From: Candidatus Zixiibacteriota bacterium
GTDB taxonomy: Bacteria > Zixibacteria > MSB-5A5 > GN15 > PGXB01
Direction of reading: 5' to 3'
DNA length: 64,000 nt
NCBI GenBank assembly: GCA_026397505.1
Contig: JAPLUR010000060.1
Location: 28,081 to 92,080, forward strand
Of the stretch, positions 26,104 through 35,193 are shown in pieces (the first letter of the stretch is position 1; every line of letters starts with the position of its first letter). Below the pieces are notes generated by a model. That model was not told where the DNA came from and made no database searches. It saw only the letters and a list, made by a program, of their open reading frames with translations. The translations under genes were made by a program, and so were the position numbers.

Positions 26104-26325
26104 ATGATTAAAGTGACCCGATTAAATAACGCGGAAATCGTGATTAACGACGATCTGATCGAATTTGTCGAATCGAGCCCCGATACTATTATCAGTCTGA
26201 CCGACGGCAAGAAGATAATGGTCAAGGAAGCTCCCGATGAGATTATCAGGAGGGTGGCCGCCTTTCGCAGGCTGGCCACCGGGTCCGATCGATTGTCGAT
26301 GAATGATAAAATGGAGGAGCATTGA
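26104..26325 (+). CDS. flbD: FlbD family flagellar protein
   Basis: A 73-residue protein beginning MIKVTRLNNAEIVINDDLIE and continuing with DTIISLTDGKKIMVKEAPDE, the standard signature of the short FlbD family found after flgE. Its exact role is unclear. It is not the sigma-54 regulator of the same name in Caulobacter. It stands between flgE and fliL; motA and motB, often found here, are absent. Confidence 0.85.
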   Translation: MIKVTRLNNAEIVINDDLIEFVESSPDTIISLTDGKKIMVKEAPDEIIRRVAAFRRLATGSDRLSMNDKMEEH

Positions 26326-26326
26326 G

Positions 26327-26893
26327 ATGCCCCCGAAAAAGGAAAATGTAGAACTTAATGACGCAATGGCCGCCGAGGATGGCGGAAAAGAAAAGGCCCG
26401 AAGGAAAATCCCTCCTCTGGCAATCTATGCGGCCATCAGTCTGGTCATGATCGTGGCCGGCTACTTTGTTGGGACGAGCTTTTTCCGTTCTTCGGGAAAA
26501 GTCACCAGGCAGGAGACGGCCAGTGCTGAAAAAAAGAGCGAAGAGAAAAAGACTGAAAAGAAAACTGATAAGAAGGAAGAGTCAGAAGGAGCTGGCTCGG
26601 TGGTCAATCTGGATGATATCATTGTCAACCCGGCCGGCACCTCGGGAACGAGATTTCTATCGGTCTCGATCGGTTTCGAAATCGGCTCGCCCGAAACGGC
26701 CCGGCTGTTTGAGGAACGCCAGCCGCTTATCCGCGATGCCCTGATAACCATTCTCGGGTCGAAAACGATCGAACAGTTGTCCGATTCCAAGCAGAAAGAG
26801 ATCACCCGTTATCAGATCAAAAAGCGCGTCGAGCAGCTCTTGAAGATTGATGATCTGGCGGCGGTCTATTTCACCGATTTTATCCTTCAATGA
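26327..26893 (+). CDS. fliL: Flagellar basal body-associated protein FliL
   Basis: A 188-residue inner-membrane protein that surrounds the stator and supports motor output. One membrane helix lies near 29-48 (LAIYAAISLVMIVAGYFVG), followed by a Lys/Glu-rich linker and the stomatin-like periplasmic domain (NLDDIIVNPAGTSGTRFLSV, then LIRDALITILGSKTIEQL, ending VYFTDFILQ). I chose ATG 26327 (GGAGG about ten bases upstream) over an in-frame ATG at 26303 inside flbD. Confidence 0.9.
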   Translation: MPPKKENVELNDAMAAEDGGKEKARRKIPPLAIYAAISLVMIVAGYFVGTSFFRSSGKVTRQETASAEKKSEEKKTEKKTDKKEESEGAGSVVNLDDIIVNPAGTSGTRFLSVSIGFEIGSPETARLFEERQPLIRDALITILGSKTIEQLSDSKQKEITRYQIKKRVEQLLKIDDLAAVYFTDFILQ

Positions 26894-26915
26894 CAGGTAA
26901 CAGGAGACAGTTTCC

Positions 26916-27908
26916 TTGGCCAAAATACTGACACAGGATGAGATTGATGCCCTCTTGACGACCGTGTCGTCGAATACGCCCGACCCGGAACCGGTCATCG
27001 GGAAATCGGAGCAGATGCGTTCGGTGGTCAACTATGACTTCAAGCATCCCAATCGGGTTTCCAAAGACCAGGTCCGGACTCTGGAGAACATGCATGATAC
27101 TTTCGCCGGGCATATCAGTTCGACCATGTCGGCGATGCTGCGAAGCATGGTTGATGTCGACCTTGTGTCGGTCGACCAGATCAACTATTCGGAGTATGTC
27201 ATGTCTCTGGTTTCTCCCTCATGCACCTATACTTTCACGGCGCCGCCGCTGGAAGGGCTGTGCATTATGGATTTCAATCCCGCCCTGGCTTTCGCCTTTA
27301 TCGACCGGATGTTCGGCGGTGGAGAAAAAAACCTGGAAATCGAACGGGAGTTGACCGGAATCGAACGGCTGGTGATGTCGAAAATCGCGCAGAGAATTTA
27401 CCGCGATCTGGAAAACTCCTGGTCGAAGATCGTGCCGATAACCATCGAACAGAAGTCATTCGAGAGCAATCCCCAGTTCATCCAGATTGTCCCGGCCAAT
27501 GAGACGGTCATTGTGATTTCGATTCAAATCAAGCTTTTCAGTACGACCGGTCTTTTGACCATTTGCTATCCCTATGTTTCCCTGGAGTCGGTTTTGGGAA
27601 AACTCTCCGCCCAGAACTGGATTGACGCTACCAAGCGGAAAAATCTCCGCGAGAACCGGGATATAAATCGCGACAATCTGATGCCGGTGCCGGTGCCGTT
27701 GGCAGTCATACTGGCCCGAACCAAATTGAAGCTGCGTGATTTTGTCAGCCTGCAGGTCGGCGATGTGATGACCACCGACCATAAGATCAACAATCCGATT
27801 GAACTGCTTGTGGCCCAACGGAGAAAATTCGTATGTCGCCCCGGCCTTTTCGGGAAGAGGAGAGCCTGTCAGATTATTCAATTACATTCCGGAATAGGAA
27901 AGGAGTGA
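26916..27908 (+). CDS. fliM: Flagellar motor switch protein FliM
   Basis: A 330-residue C-ring protein that binds CheY-P and sets rotation direction. It begins at TTG with AGGAG upstream. The N-terminal AKILTQDEIDALL is the CheY-P-binding EIDALL motif. The core includes NYDFKHPNRVSKDQVRTLEN and VMSLVSPSCTYTF; the end (LRDFVSLQVGDVMTTDHKIN, FVCRPGLFGKRRACQI) is the SpoA domain. It is complete and of normal length. Confidence 0.94.
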   Translation: MAKILTQDEIDALLTTVSSNTPDPEPVIGKSEQMRSVVNYDFKHPNRVSKDQVRTLENMHDTFAGHISSTMSAMLRSMVDVDLVSVDQINYSEYVMSLVSPSCTYTFTAPPLEGLCIMDFNPALAFAFIDRMFGGGEKNLEIERELTGIERLVMSKIAQRIYRDLENSWSKIVPITIEQKSFESNPQFIQIVPANETVIVISIQIKLFSTTGLLTICYPYVSLESVLGKLSAQNWIDATKRKNLRENRDINRDNLMPVPVPLAVILARTKLKLRDFVSLQVGDVMTTDHKINNPIELLVAQRRKFVCRPGLFGKRRACQIIQLHSGIGKE

Positions 27909-27918
27909 AGACAAAAAC

Positions 27919-28238
27919 ATGGACGAAAAAAACGATTTGAAGATGCCCGAAGAGGAGATTCAGGCGGGACCGCCTGCGGAAGAAGATAAGCCTCTTGACT
28001 TGATGTCGATCTTCCTGTCTCAATCGAACTGGGGCGGGCCAAGATGAGCATCTCCGATCTGCTCGCTCTGGGACCCGGTTCGGTCGTGGAACTGGACAAG
28101 CTGGTCGGCGAGCCGGTCGACCTTCTGGTCAATCAAAAGTGTGTCGCCCGCGGCGAGGTGGTAGTTGTGGAAGAGAATTTCGGGTTGCGGATTACGCAAT
28201 TGATTTCGCCCGAAGAAAGAATCAAGAATCTGCAATGA
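27919..28238 (+). pseudogene. fliN: Flagellar motor switch protein FliN, frame broken by an apparent 1-base loss
   Basis: The frame from ATG 27919 (MDEKNDLKMPEEE) reaches PLDL at about 27998 and then leaves homology, stopping at 28045. From there the homologous sequence continues in another frame as [20 protein letters not shown], then [20 protein letters not shown] and the normal FliN end to 28238. Total length is 320 bases, one short of a whole number of codons. One added base near 27998-28003 would give a normal FliN of about 106 residues. No slippery heptamer is visible, so I favour a sequence or assembly error or a real mutation over programmed shifting. ATG 28044 could give a 64-residue SpoA fragment. 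Confidence 0.75.
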
Positions 28239-28816
28239 AAGCCAATCCCAAAACCAGAGCCGTAACGCTGGCGATCATTCTGGCGGTGGTGATTCTGGGC
28301 CTGCTGATGCTAACGAGGTTCGGTCATGTGACTGCGGACCCGTCGGACACAACGAAAAGCTATCTGGTGCAAACGGACAGTACTGGTACAGCGGCCGGTA
28401 CGATCAACCCGGTTGATAAGCGTGCCGATAATGAGACGGTGTTTCTTTCAATGGCCAAGCTGGTCGGCGCCCTGATTGTGGTCGTGGGGGCCATTTATGC
28501 CTTTCTGTTTATGCTGCGGAAGATGATGGGATCCAAGCTTTCGGCCAATCGCGGCCATCGGGTACTGGAGGTTCTCGAGACCACCTATGTGGCGCAGAAA
28601 AAATCGGTTTCTCTGGTCCGTTTCTCCGACCGGGCCGTCCTGATCGGTATCACCGAAAGCGGCATTACCCCGCTGGCGGAATTGGATGGTGATGAGACCG
28701 CCAGAGTGCTTTCGGCGGCCAATGCGGAAAAATCATCGGCCGGTTTCAGAAATGTCTTGAGTGAGGCAAAAGAGCGTTTCAAAGTATTCAGTTTCGGGAG
28801 GTCACAGAACTCTTAG
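28235..28816 (+). CDS. fliO: Flagellar biosynthetic protein FliO
   Basis: A 193-residue protein starting in an ATGA overlap with fliN. A first membrane helix lies near 9-26, and a second near 71-90 ([20 protein letters not shown]). A FliO domain follows with [21 protein letters not shown], then [17 protein letters not shown]. FliO helps assemble the FliP ring of the export gate. It has an unusually long segment between the two helices. Confidence 0.85.
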   Translation: MKANPKTRAVTLAIILAVVILGLLMLTRFGHVTADPSDTTKSYLVQTDSTGTAAGTINPVDKRADNETVFLSMAKLVGALIVVVGAIYAFLFMLRKMMGSKLSANRGHRVLEVLETTYVAQKKSVSLVRFSDRAVLIGITESGITPLAELDGDETARVLSAANAEKSSAGFRNVLSEAKERFKVFSFGRSQNS

Positions 28817-28906
28817 ATTTTTCTGTTTTCACTCTGCGGCCAGGACGGCCGCTGTCAATTAACCCGGCTTAAGCCGGACAAATAGGATTGCACGGTTTCA
28901 TAGGAT

Positions 28907-29653
28907 ATGAAAAAGAGAATTGGCATCTTAACGTTTATCATCCTGCTTGCCCTGGCATTTTCAAGCGCCCAGGCGCAGGCGATCCCCAAGGTATCGGTTG
29001 AAGTGGGGCAGTCATCCAAACCGGGTGACCTATCGGCCACGCTGCAAATTGTCCTTGTCCTGACCGTTCTGACATTGGCACCCTCGATTATATTGATGAT
29101 CACCTCGTTCGTTCGGATCGTAGTCGTCCTGGGATTTCTGCGGCAGGCGATCGGCACCCAGCAGTTGCCCCCGAACCAGTTATTAATCTCATTGGCCCTG
29201 ATTTTGACATTTTTCATTATGAGTCCGATGGCCAATAAGGCGTACAACGAGGGATTGAAGCCGTATCTGGAGGAAAAAATCGGCAAGGAAGAGGCCTTCA
29301 ACAAGGGAATTGAACCTTTCCGCAAATTCATGTTGGCCCAGACGCGGGAGAAAGACCTGGCTCTCTTTATCAACCTGGCCAATTTGCCGCGACCCAATAC
29401 ACCGGCGGATGTGCCGCTGCATATTCTGATTCCCGGTTTTGTCCTTTCAGAGCTTCGCACCGGTTTCCAAATAGCCTTTCTGGTATTTGTTCCATTCCTG
29501 ATTATTGACATGATTGTCGCTTCGGTTCTTATGGCGATGGGTATGATGATGCTGCCACCGACCATCGTGGCCCTGCCGTTCAAGATTCTGCTTTTTGTTC
29601 TCGTGGACGGCTGGTATCTGCTGGTAAAATCTCTGGTGGAATCATTTCATTAG
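28907..29653 (+). CDS. fliP: Flagellar export gate protein FliP
   Basis: A 248-residue integral membrane protein with a signal peptide (ending AQAQA) and four membrane helices. Conserved blocks include IILMITSFVRIVVVLGFLRQ, GTQQLPPNQLLISLALILTF, LHILIPGFVLSELRTGFQIA and MGMMMLPPTIVALPFKILLF. It forms the central pore with FliQ and FliR. Two short GC hairpins lie in the 90-base gap after fliO. Confidence 0.95.
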   Translation: MKKRIGILTFIILLALAFSSAQAQAIPKVSVEVGQSSKPGDLSATLQIVLVLTVLTLAPSIILMITSFVRIVVVLGFLRQAIGTQQLPPNQLLISLALILTFFIMSPMANKAYNEGLKPYLEEKIGKEEAFNKGIEPFRKFMLAQTREKDLALFINLANLPRPNTPADVPLHILIPGFVLSELRTGFQIAFLVFVPFLIIDMIVASVLMAMGMMMLPPTIVALPFKILLFVLVDGWYLLVKSLVESFH

Positions 29654-29666
29654 GAAGGACAGATAG

Positions 29667-29930
29667 ATGACTCCGGAATTGATTGTCACAATCGCCCGCG
29701 ATGCGATTATCACCATGCTTCTGGTTTCGGCCCCGATGCTGATTTCAGGGCTGCTTATCGGGCTCATAATTTCCATCCTTCAGGCGATCACCCAGATTCA
29801 CGAAATGACGCTGACCTTCATTCCCAAGATTATCGTGGTGGCGGTTTCTTTGCTCCTTTTTCTCCCCTGGATTATCAGCACGCTGGTGGAATTCACCCAG
29901 CGAATGTATGGAATGATTTCAACCTTATGA
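29667..29930 (+). CDS. fliQ: Flagellar export gate protein FliQ
   Basis: An 87-residue, two-helix membrane protein: a first helix around MLLVSAPMLISGLLIGLIIS, then QAITQIHEMTLTFIPKI and a second helix. It matches FliQ throughout and has the usual length. It follows fliP by 13 bases. After it comes an unusually long 198-base gap before fliR. Confidence 0.93.
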   Translation: MTPELIVTIARDAIITMLLVSAPMLISGLLIGLIISILQAITQIHEMTLTFIPKIIVVAVSLLLFLPWIISTLVEFTQRMYGMISTL

Positions 29931-29990
29931 AAAAAGCCTTTCTGAAAATATTTCTGTCTCGTCCGGTATTATTTTCCGCATCTCAGCTTC

Positions 29991-30010
29991 GCCGGGCCGC
30001 CGGCCTTTTT
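29991..30010 (+). terminator. Terminator-like hairpin between fliQ and fliR
   Basis: GCCGG (29991-29995) pairs with CCGGC (30000-30004), followed by CTTTTT. The stem is short but GC rich. With a TTGACG-17-GTAAAA promoter-like pair at 30096-30124, it suggests that fliR and the downstream genes may be transcribed partly on their own. Confidence 0.4.
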
Positions 30011-30128
30011 AACTCTCTTTCTAAACTTCATTAAATCAACGACTTAAAGCGCCTCCGGGCGCGCCTGCAGACCGGCATAAGACTTGATTAAAGTCTTGAC
30101 GAATAACCCGTACTGTAGGTAAAAAGAT

Positions 30129-30917
30129 TTGTTTGAATTCGTAACATACAGCGCCGCCAAACTTCAGATACTCCTTCTGGTATCCTTTCGGGCCGCCGGG
30201 CTCTTTATCTCCGCTCCAATACTGGGGCATCGCGTGCTGCCGCCGTTGGTCAAGGCGGGGCTGGCCATAATCCTGGCCATCATTCTTATTCCGGTCGCCT
30301 CACAGGTGTCGCTCGAGCCGGTCAATTCAATCTGGCTGCTGGCCGTTCTGGCCGCCAAAGAGATGTTGATCGGCTTCATCATCGGCTTTTTCTTCTCACT
30401 CCTTTTTCTGGCGATCCAGATGGGCGGGGGCATTGTCGGTTATCAGATTGGTCTGGCTATCGGCAATGTGCTCGATCCCGAGTTCGGGAGTGAAGTCTCG
30501 ATTGTCGGCGAGTTCTGGGTTTTGATAGCGTCGTTGATATTTCTGTCCATTGACGGACATCATGCCATCATCTCCGCCTTTGCCGACAGTTATCGAATGA
30601 TTCCCGTGGGCGTTTTCAATTTCTCCGGACCGGCCGGTGAAAATATCATCCGCCTGTCCTCATATGCCTTTGTCATGGCCATCAAGATTTCGGCGCCGGT
30701 GGTAATCACTCTCTTCTTAACGGAAGTGGCGCTTGGCGTGGTGGCTCGCACTGTGCCGCAGATGAATATATTTATTGTCGGTATCCCCCTAAAAATCGGC
30801 ATCGGCTTTTTGATTCTGGCGATATCTCTGCCGGTTTTCAGATTCATAATCGAAAAATCGATTGGTTATCTCGATATGGAAGTGATCCGGCTGCTTCACA
30901 ACATTGGCACCGCATGA
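30129..30917 (+). CDS. fliR: Flagellar export gate protein FliR
   Basis: A 262-residue protein with about six membrane helices. Blocks typical of FliR are FRAAGLFISAPILGHRVLPP, LAAKEMLIGFIIGFFFSLLF, IQMGGGIVGYQIGLAIGNVL and ARTVPQMNIFIVGIPLKIGI. The start is TTG 30129; an in-frame TAA at 30120 rules out anything longer, and only a weak AGGT stands upstream. FliR completes the FliPQR gate. Confidence 0.93.
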   Translation: MFEFVTYSAAKLQILLLVSFRAAGLFISAPILGHRVLPPLVKAGLAIILAIILIPVASQVSLEPVNSIWLLAVLAAKEMLIGFIIGFFFSLLFLAIQMGGGIVGYQIGLAIGNVLDPEFGSEVSIVGEFWVLIASLIFLSIDGHHAIISAFADSYRMIPVGVFNFSGPAGENIIRLSSYAFVMAIKISAPVVITLFLTEVALGVVARTVPQMNIFIVGIPLKIGIGFLILAISLPVFRFIIEKSIGYLDMEVIRLLHNIGTA

Positions 30918-30926
30918 TAGGTTAAT

Positions 30927-31994
30927 ATGGCTGAAGAGCAATTCCAGGAACGCACCGAACAAGCGACCCCGCGCCGCCGCGAAAAGGCGCGCGAGGAAGG
31001 GAAAGTCGCCCGCTCCGCCGAGCTTAACTCGGCCGTGATTCTTTGTCTTGGTGCAGTCGCCCTCTATTTCATGGGGCCCATTCTGGTTTCGCAGTTGAAG
31101 CAGTTTATGATCTTCATATTTCAGGAAGCACCGCGTATGCATCCCGATTATGATACCATGGTGGCGCTTCTCACTTCGAAAGTAATGACCTTCTTCTTTC
31201 TGCTGGGGCCGATTCTTCTGGTCCTGATGGTGGTGGCGTATGGAATCAATGTCATGCAGGTGGGATTCCTTTTCACCGGCAAGCCGCTCGAACCGAAACT
31301 GGACAAACTGAATATCGCCACCGGCATCAAGAAGCTTTTCTCGGCGCGTTCGCTGGTTGAGCTTATCCGCGACACCGCCAAGGTCATACTGATAGGCTTT
31401 GTGGGTTACAAGGCTATCACCGCCCAGATGGATTCCTTCTTCCTCCTCTCGGATAACTCGGTGGGTGTCTTTGCCGGCGCCATGGGGCAGATGGCACTCA
31501 AAACCACGCTTCAAATTGGAGCGGTTATGCTGGTGCTGGCCATATTCGATTATGCCTACCAGAAATTTGATTTCGAAAAATCAATCCGGATGAGCAAGCA
31601 GGATATCCGGGATGAATATAAAGACACCGAGGGTTCACCGCAGATCAAGGCGCGGGTGCGACAGATACAGCGGGAGATGTCCCGCCGGCGAATGATGCAG
31701 GAAATCCCCAATGCCGATGTTGTCGTGACCAACCCGACCCATATAGCAGTCGCGCTCAAGTACAATTCGACGGAGATGGATGCGCCCATGGTCGTTGCCA
31801 AAGGCGAAAGGCTGATTGCGGAGAAAATTAAAGAGATCGCGCGTGAGGCGGAAGTGCCGGTCGTCGAGAATCCGCCGCTGGCGCGGGCCCTTTTCAGCAT
31901 GTGCGAGGTCGGCTCGTATGTTCCGGCTAAGTTGTACCGCGCCGTAGCCGAGGTGCTGGCCTATGTGTACCGGCTTAAGGGAGTGGGAGTTTAA
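30927..31994 (+). CDS. flhB: Flagellar export switch protein FlhB
   Basis: A 355-residue protein: a basic N-terminus (ERTEQATPRRREKAREEG), four membrane helices, and a cytoplasmic domain with the autocleavage site NPTH in DVVVTNPTHIAVALKY (about residue 270). Cleavage there, triggered with FliK, switches export from hook to filament substrates. The C-terminal ENPPLARALFSMCEVGSYVP block is also conserved. It lies nine bases after fliR and four bases before flhA. Confidence 0.95.
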   Translation: MAEEQFQERTEQATPRRREKAREEGKVARSAELNSAVILCLGAVALYFMGPILVSQLKQFMIFIFQEAPRMHPDYDTMVALLTSKVMTFFFLLGPILLVLMVVAYGINVMQVGFLFTGKPLEPKLDKLNIATGIKKLFSARSLVELIRDTAKVILIGFVGYKAITAQMDSFFLLSDNSVGVFAGAMGQMALKTTLQIGAVMLVLAIFDYAYQKFDFEKSIRMSKQDIRDEYKDTEGSPQIKARVRQIQREMSRRRMMQEIPNADVVVTNPTHIAVALKYNSTEMDAPMVVAKGERLIAEKIKEIAREAEVPVVENPPLARALFSMCEVGSYVPAKLYRAVAEVLAYVYRLKGVGV

Positions 31995-31997
31995 GAA

Positions 31998-34073
31998 ATG
32001 GCGTTTGAAGGCAATTCCCTGCTTAGCAATCTCATGAAGCGCTCGGATATAATCCTGGCGGTTTTTGTCATCGGGACCATCGGGGTTCTGGTGATACCGG
32101 TGCCGCCCGGATTCCTCGATTTCGCTCTGGCTTTCAATATAACTTTCTCGCTGGTTATCCTTTTGACCACCCTTTATATCACCCGGCCGCTCGAACTCTC
32201 GGTTTTCCCCGGCATGCTTTTAATAGTTACGCTGATGCGGCTGGCGTTGAATGTCGCCTCGACCCGTCTGATTCTGGGCAACGGATACGCCGGCGAAGTC
32301 ATCAACTCTTTCGGAAATTTCGTTGTCCGCGGCAATTATGTCGTGGGCTTTATCATCTTCATAATTCTGGTCATCATTCAGTTTGTCGTTATCACCAAGG
32401 GGGCCGGACGCATCTCGGAAGTGGCCGCACGGTTCACTCTCGATGCCATGCCCGGAAAGCAGATGGCCATCGATGCCGACCTCAACGCCGGATTAATCGA
32501 TGACCAGGAGGCCCGCCGCCGTCGCGAAGAGATTGCCCGCGAAGCCGACTTTTACGGCGCCATGGATGGCGCCTCCAAGTTCGTCCGCGGCGATGCTATC
32601 GCCGGCATCCTTATCACCATGGTTAACGTGGTCGGCGGATTCATCATCGGCATTCTGATGCAGGGGAAAACGGTCTCCGATGCTCTGCGCACCTATACGC
32701 TTCTGTCGGTGGGCGACGGTCTGGTCACTCAGATACCGGCGCTGATCGTTTCCACCGCCGCCGGCATCATTGTCACCCGGGCCGCGTCGACATCGAATAT
32801 GGGCAGCGATCTCACCAATCAACTGGTGAAACAACCGCGCGCCATAATGATTGCGGCCTCGATGTTGGTGCTGTTCGGCATTGTGCCCGGTATGCCGACC
32901 CTGCCCTTTGTCCTCTTGGGAGCTGTGGTCGGCGCGATCGGATATATCACCAACGAAAACCTGAAGAAAAAGAAAGTGGATGATGATAGACAGTTGGCGC
33001 AGAAGGGCGCAAATGCCCCGCCGGAGCGCACCGAGGATCTTCTCAAAGTCGATTCCCTCGAAGTTGAAATCGGTTACGGCCTTATTCCTCTGGTCGATGC
33101 CAGTCAGGGCGGTGACCTGCTCGATCGCGTCTCGACCATTCGTCGCCAGCTGGCGTCGGAAATGGGTGTTATTGTCCCACCCATTCGTATCCGCGACAAT
33201 GTCCAGCTTCAGCCCAATCAGTACCGTATTAAAGTCAAAGGCATAAATATCGCGGGCTACGAATTGATGCTAGACCATGTCCTGGCCATCAATCCCGGAT
33301 ATGTTCAGGATGAATTGGAAGGATTCGCCACCAATGAGCCGGCTTTTGGCTTGGGGGCGACCTGGATTATTCCCAACTTGAAAGAACTGGCCGAGTCGCG
33401 CGGGTACACCACCGTCATACCCTCGGCCGTACTGGCGACACATCTCACTGAGACAATCAAGATCTATGCGGCCGAATTACTCAGCCGCCAGGATGTGGCT
33501 CATCTGATAGATACTCTCAAGGAGGACCATCCCTCGCTGGTGAATGATGTTATCCCGTCCGTGGTGCCTCTTTCGGCCATCCAGCGCGTGCTTCAGGTGC
33601 TTCTCACCGAACGGATTCCTATTCGCGACCTGGCCGCCATTGTGGAAACCATTACCGATTATTACCCCGTCACCAAAGAAACTGATGTTCTCGCAGAATA
33701 TGTGAGAATGGCGCTGAAACGGCAGATAACTAATATGCATCGTGATAAAGACAACCGCATTCATGTCTTTACCATCGATCCGACTATTGAACAGATGCTT
33801 ACCGACGCCGTGCAGAACACCAAGCAGGGACTGATGCTGGTAATTGCACCGGCCGATTCGGAAAAACTATTGAAGGCTTTCGGACGGCAGATTGAGCGTA
33901 TAACCACGGAAGGACATAATCCGATCTGCCTCTGCTCCCCCAATATCAGGCTCGCTCTAAAACGTTTGACCGAGGCCGCCTATTCCGGCCTGATAGTGCT
34001 CTCTTACAATGAAATTACCAACAATGTGGAGGTCATCTCCATCGGAACAGTGAGAATTGGCGATGATAATTAA
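31998..34073 (+). CDS. flhA: Flagellar export protein FlhA
   Basis: A 691-residue export gate protein. The N-terminal half has about eight membrane helices with PGMLLIVTLMRLALNVASTR and the FHIPEP-type region ARFTLDAMPGKQMAIDADLN. The C-terminal half is the cytoplasmic ring domain (LEVEIGYGLIPLVDASQGGD, LIDTLKEDHPSLVNDVIP). It forms the nonameric ring that uses the proton motive force. It overlaps flhF by 17 bases. Confidence 0.96.
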   Translation: MAFEGNSLLSNLMKRSDIILAVFVIGTIGVLVIPVPPGFLDFALAFNITFSLVILLTTLYITRPLELSVFPGMLLIVTLMRLALNVASTRLILGNGYAGEVINSFGNFVVRGNYVVGFIIFIILVIIQFVVITKGAGRISEVAARFTLDAMPGKQMAIDADLNAGLIDDQEARRRREEIAREADFYGAMDGASKFVRGDAIAGILITMVNVVGGFIIGILMQGKTVSDALRTYTLLSVGDGLVTQIPALIVSTAAGIIVTRAASTSNMGSDLTNQLVKQPRAIMIAASMLVLFGIVPGMPTLPFVLLGAVVGAIGYITNENLKKKKVDDDRQLAQKGANAPPERTEDLLKVDSLEVEIGYGLIPLVDASQGGDLLDRVSTIRRQLASEMGVIVPPIRIRDNVQLQPNQYRIKVKGINIAGYELMLDHVLAINPGYVQDELEGFATNEPAFGLGATWIIPNLKELAESRGYTTVIPSAVLATHLTETIKIYAAELLSRQDVAHLIDTLKEDHPSLVNDVIPSVVPLSAIQRVLQVLLTERIPIRDLAAIVETITDYYPVTKETDVLAEYVRMALKRQITNMHRDKDNRIHVFTIDPTIEQMLTDAVQNTKQGLMLVIAPADSEKLLKAFGRQIERITTEGHNPICLCSPNIRLALKRLTEAAYSGLIVLSYNEITNNVEVISIGTVRIGDDN

Positions 34074-35193
34074 ATCATTCACAGCTCCCACCGTAGCAGG
34101 CGCGCTCAAGATAATCAAAGAGGAATTGGGCAATAGTGCCGTGATTCTCAAGACCCGTCTCTGTCCGGTCACCGAAACAGTGCAGGGAGGAGACCGCGTC
34201 GAGGTGACCGCCTGCATCGATGAAAGCGCTCTGGCACCCAGACCGGCCAAAAAGGAAACAAAACCACGGCCGGAAATAAAGTCTAACCGGAATGAACCGG
34301 TTGAAAAAGCTGGATCATTGTCGCACTTATCGGCGACATCCGACCCCATTGATTTCGCCGTAATGCTGGAAAAGAAACTCGATTGCATTCTCAATTCTCA
34401 GCGTACCGCGGATTCAATGGGCGAGATCGACCGGAGAGTCCGGCCGATCTATCTCAATCTCATCGATGCCGATATTCCGGTCGAGATCGCCCGTGAATTG
34501 GCTGACGAGGTCGAAACCAGACTGACCTCGGAAGCGGCGGAACTGGCCGCTTACAAAATCCTCCTTCAGGAATTAAAAAAGTACACGGCCGACGAAGTTC
34601 CGATTGAGCCGGGTATGCGGGTGGTTTTTGTCGGGCCGAGCGGCGCCGGAAAAACCTCCGCTCTGGCCAAAATGGCCGCCCTGCTTTCCTCCGGTCTCAA
34701 TAAGAAAGTCACGCTCTCCTCGCTCGATAATATCAAAGTTTCCGCTTACGAGGAGATCAGCGGGTATGCCGACATACTGGGCGTTCCGCTTGATATTTCG
34801 GGGCGGTCGGAAAAGAAACATAAAAAGGACTCAATCCTTCTGATTGATACCCCCTCGCTCAACGGCCGCGAGGAGCAACATATGGAACTGATGAAGAAAA
34901 TAAGCGAAATCAGTCCCGATCTCCTTTTCTTATGCTTCTCGGTTTGCACCCGATCGCGCGATCTGATCGATTCCATCAACCTCTTTGAGTCTCTGGCGCC
35001 CAACTATCTCATCGCGGGGCATCTTGATGAGACTCCGCGCTGGGGCGGCATTCTTACCATGATGCGGTATCTGGATATTCCGCTGGCCTATCTGGCTGAT
35101 TCACCCGGTGGGATGGGGCTGTTGAAGACGGTTGATCCGGCTGTTATCGCCCGCAGGATATTGAAAGTAGAGGAGGCCGGCTATGAAGATTAA
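34057..35193 (+). CDS. flhF: Flagellar SRP-type GTPase FlhF
   Basis: A 378-residue SRP-family GTPase that places the flagellum. The N-terminal part (MIIKSFTAPTVAGALKIIKE) is the FlhF B domain, the middle is a helical N domain, and the G domain starts with GPSGAGKT at about residue 190. Later motifs deviate: the canonical DTAGR reads DTPSL and the TKLD-type specificity motif reads AGHLDE. GTP binding is likely but turnover may be altered. It overlaps flhA and flhG, so the three are coupled. Confidence 0.88.
   Translation: MAMIIKSFTAPTVAGALKIIKEELGNSAVILKTRLCPVTETVQGGDRVEVTACIDESALAPRPAKKETKPRPEIKSNRNEPVEKAGSLSHLSATSDPIDFAVMLEKKLDCILNSQRTADSMGEIDRRVRPIYLNLIDADIPVEIARELADEVETRLTSEAAELAAYKILLQELKKYTADEVPIEPGMRVVFVGPSGAGKTSALAKMAALLSSGLNKKVTLSSLDNIKVSAYEEISGYADILGVPLDISGRSEKKHKKDSILLIDTPSLNGREEQHMELMKKISEISPDLLFLCFSVCTRSRDLIDSINLFESLAPNYLIAGHLDETPRWGGILTMMRYLDIPLAYLADSPGGMGLLKTVDPAVIARRILKVEEAGYED

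Noticed and set aside
28043..28045. TGA in fliN as a selenocysteine codon
   Set aside because: The FliN homology downstream is in a different frame, so this is a frameshift and not a recoded stop.
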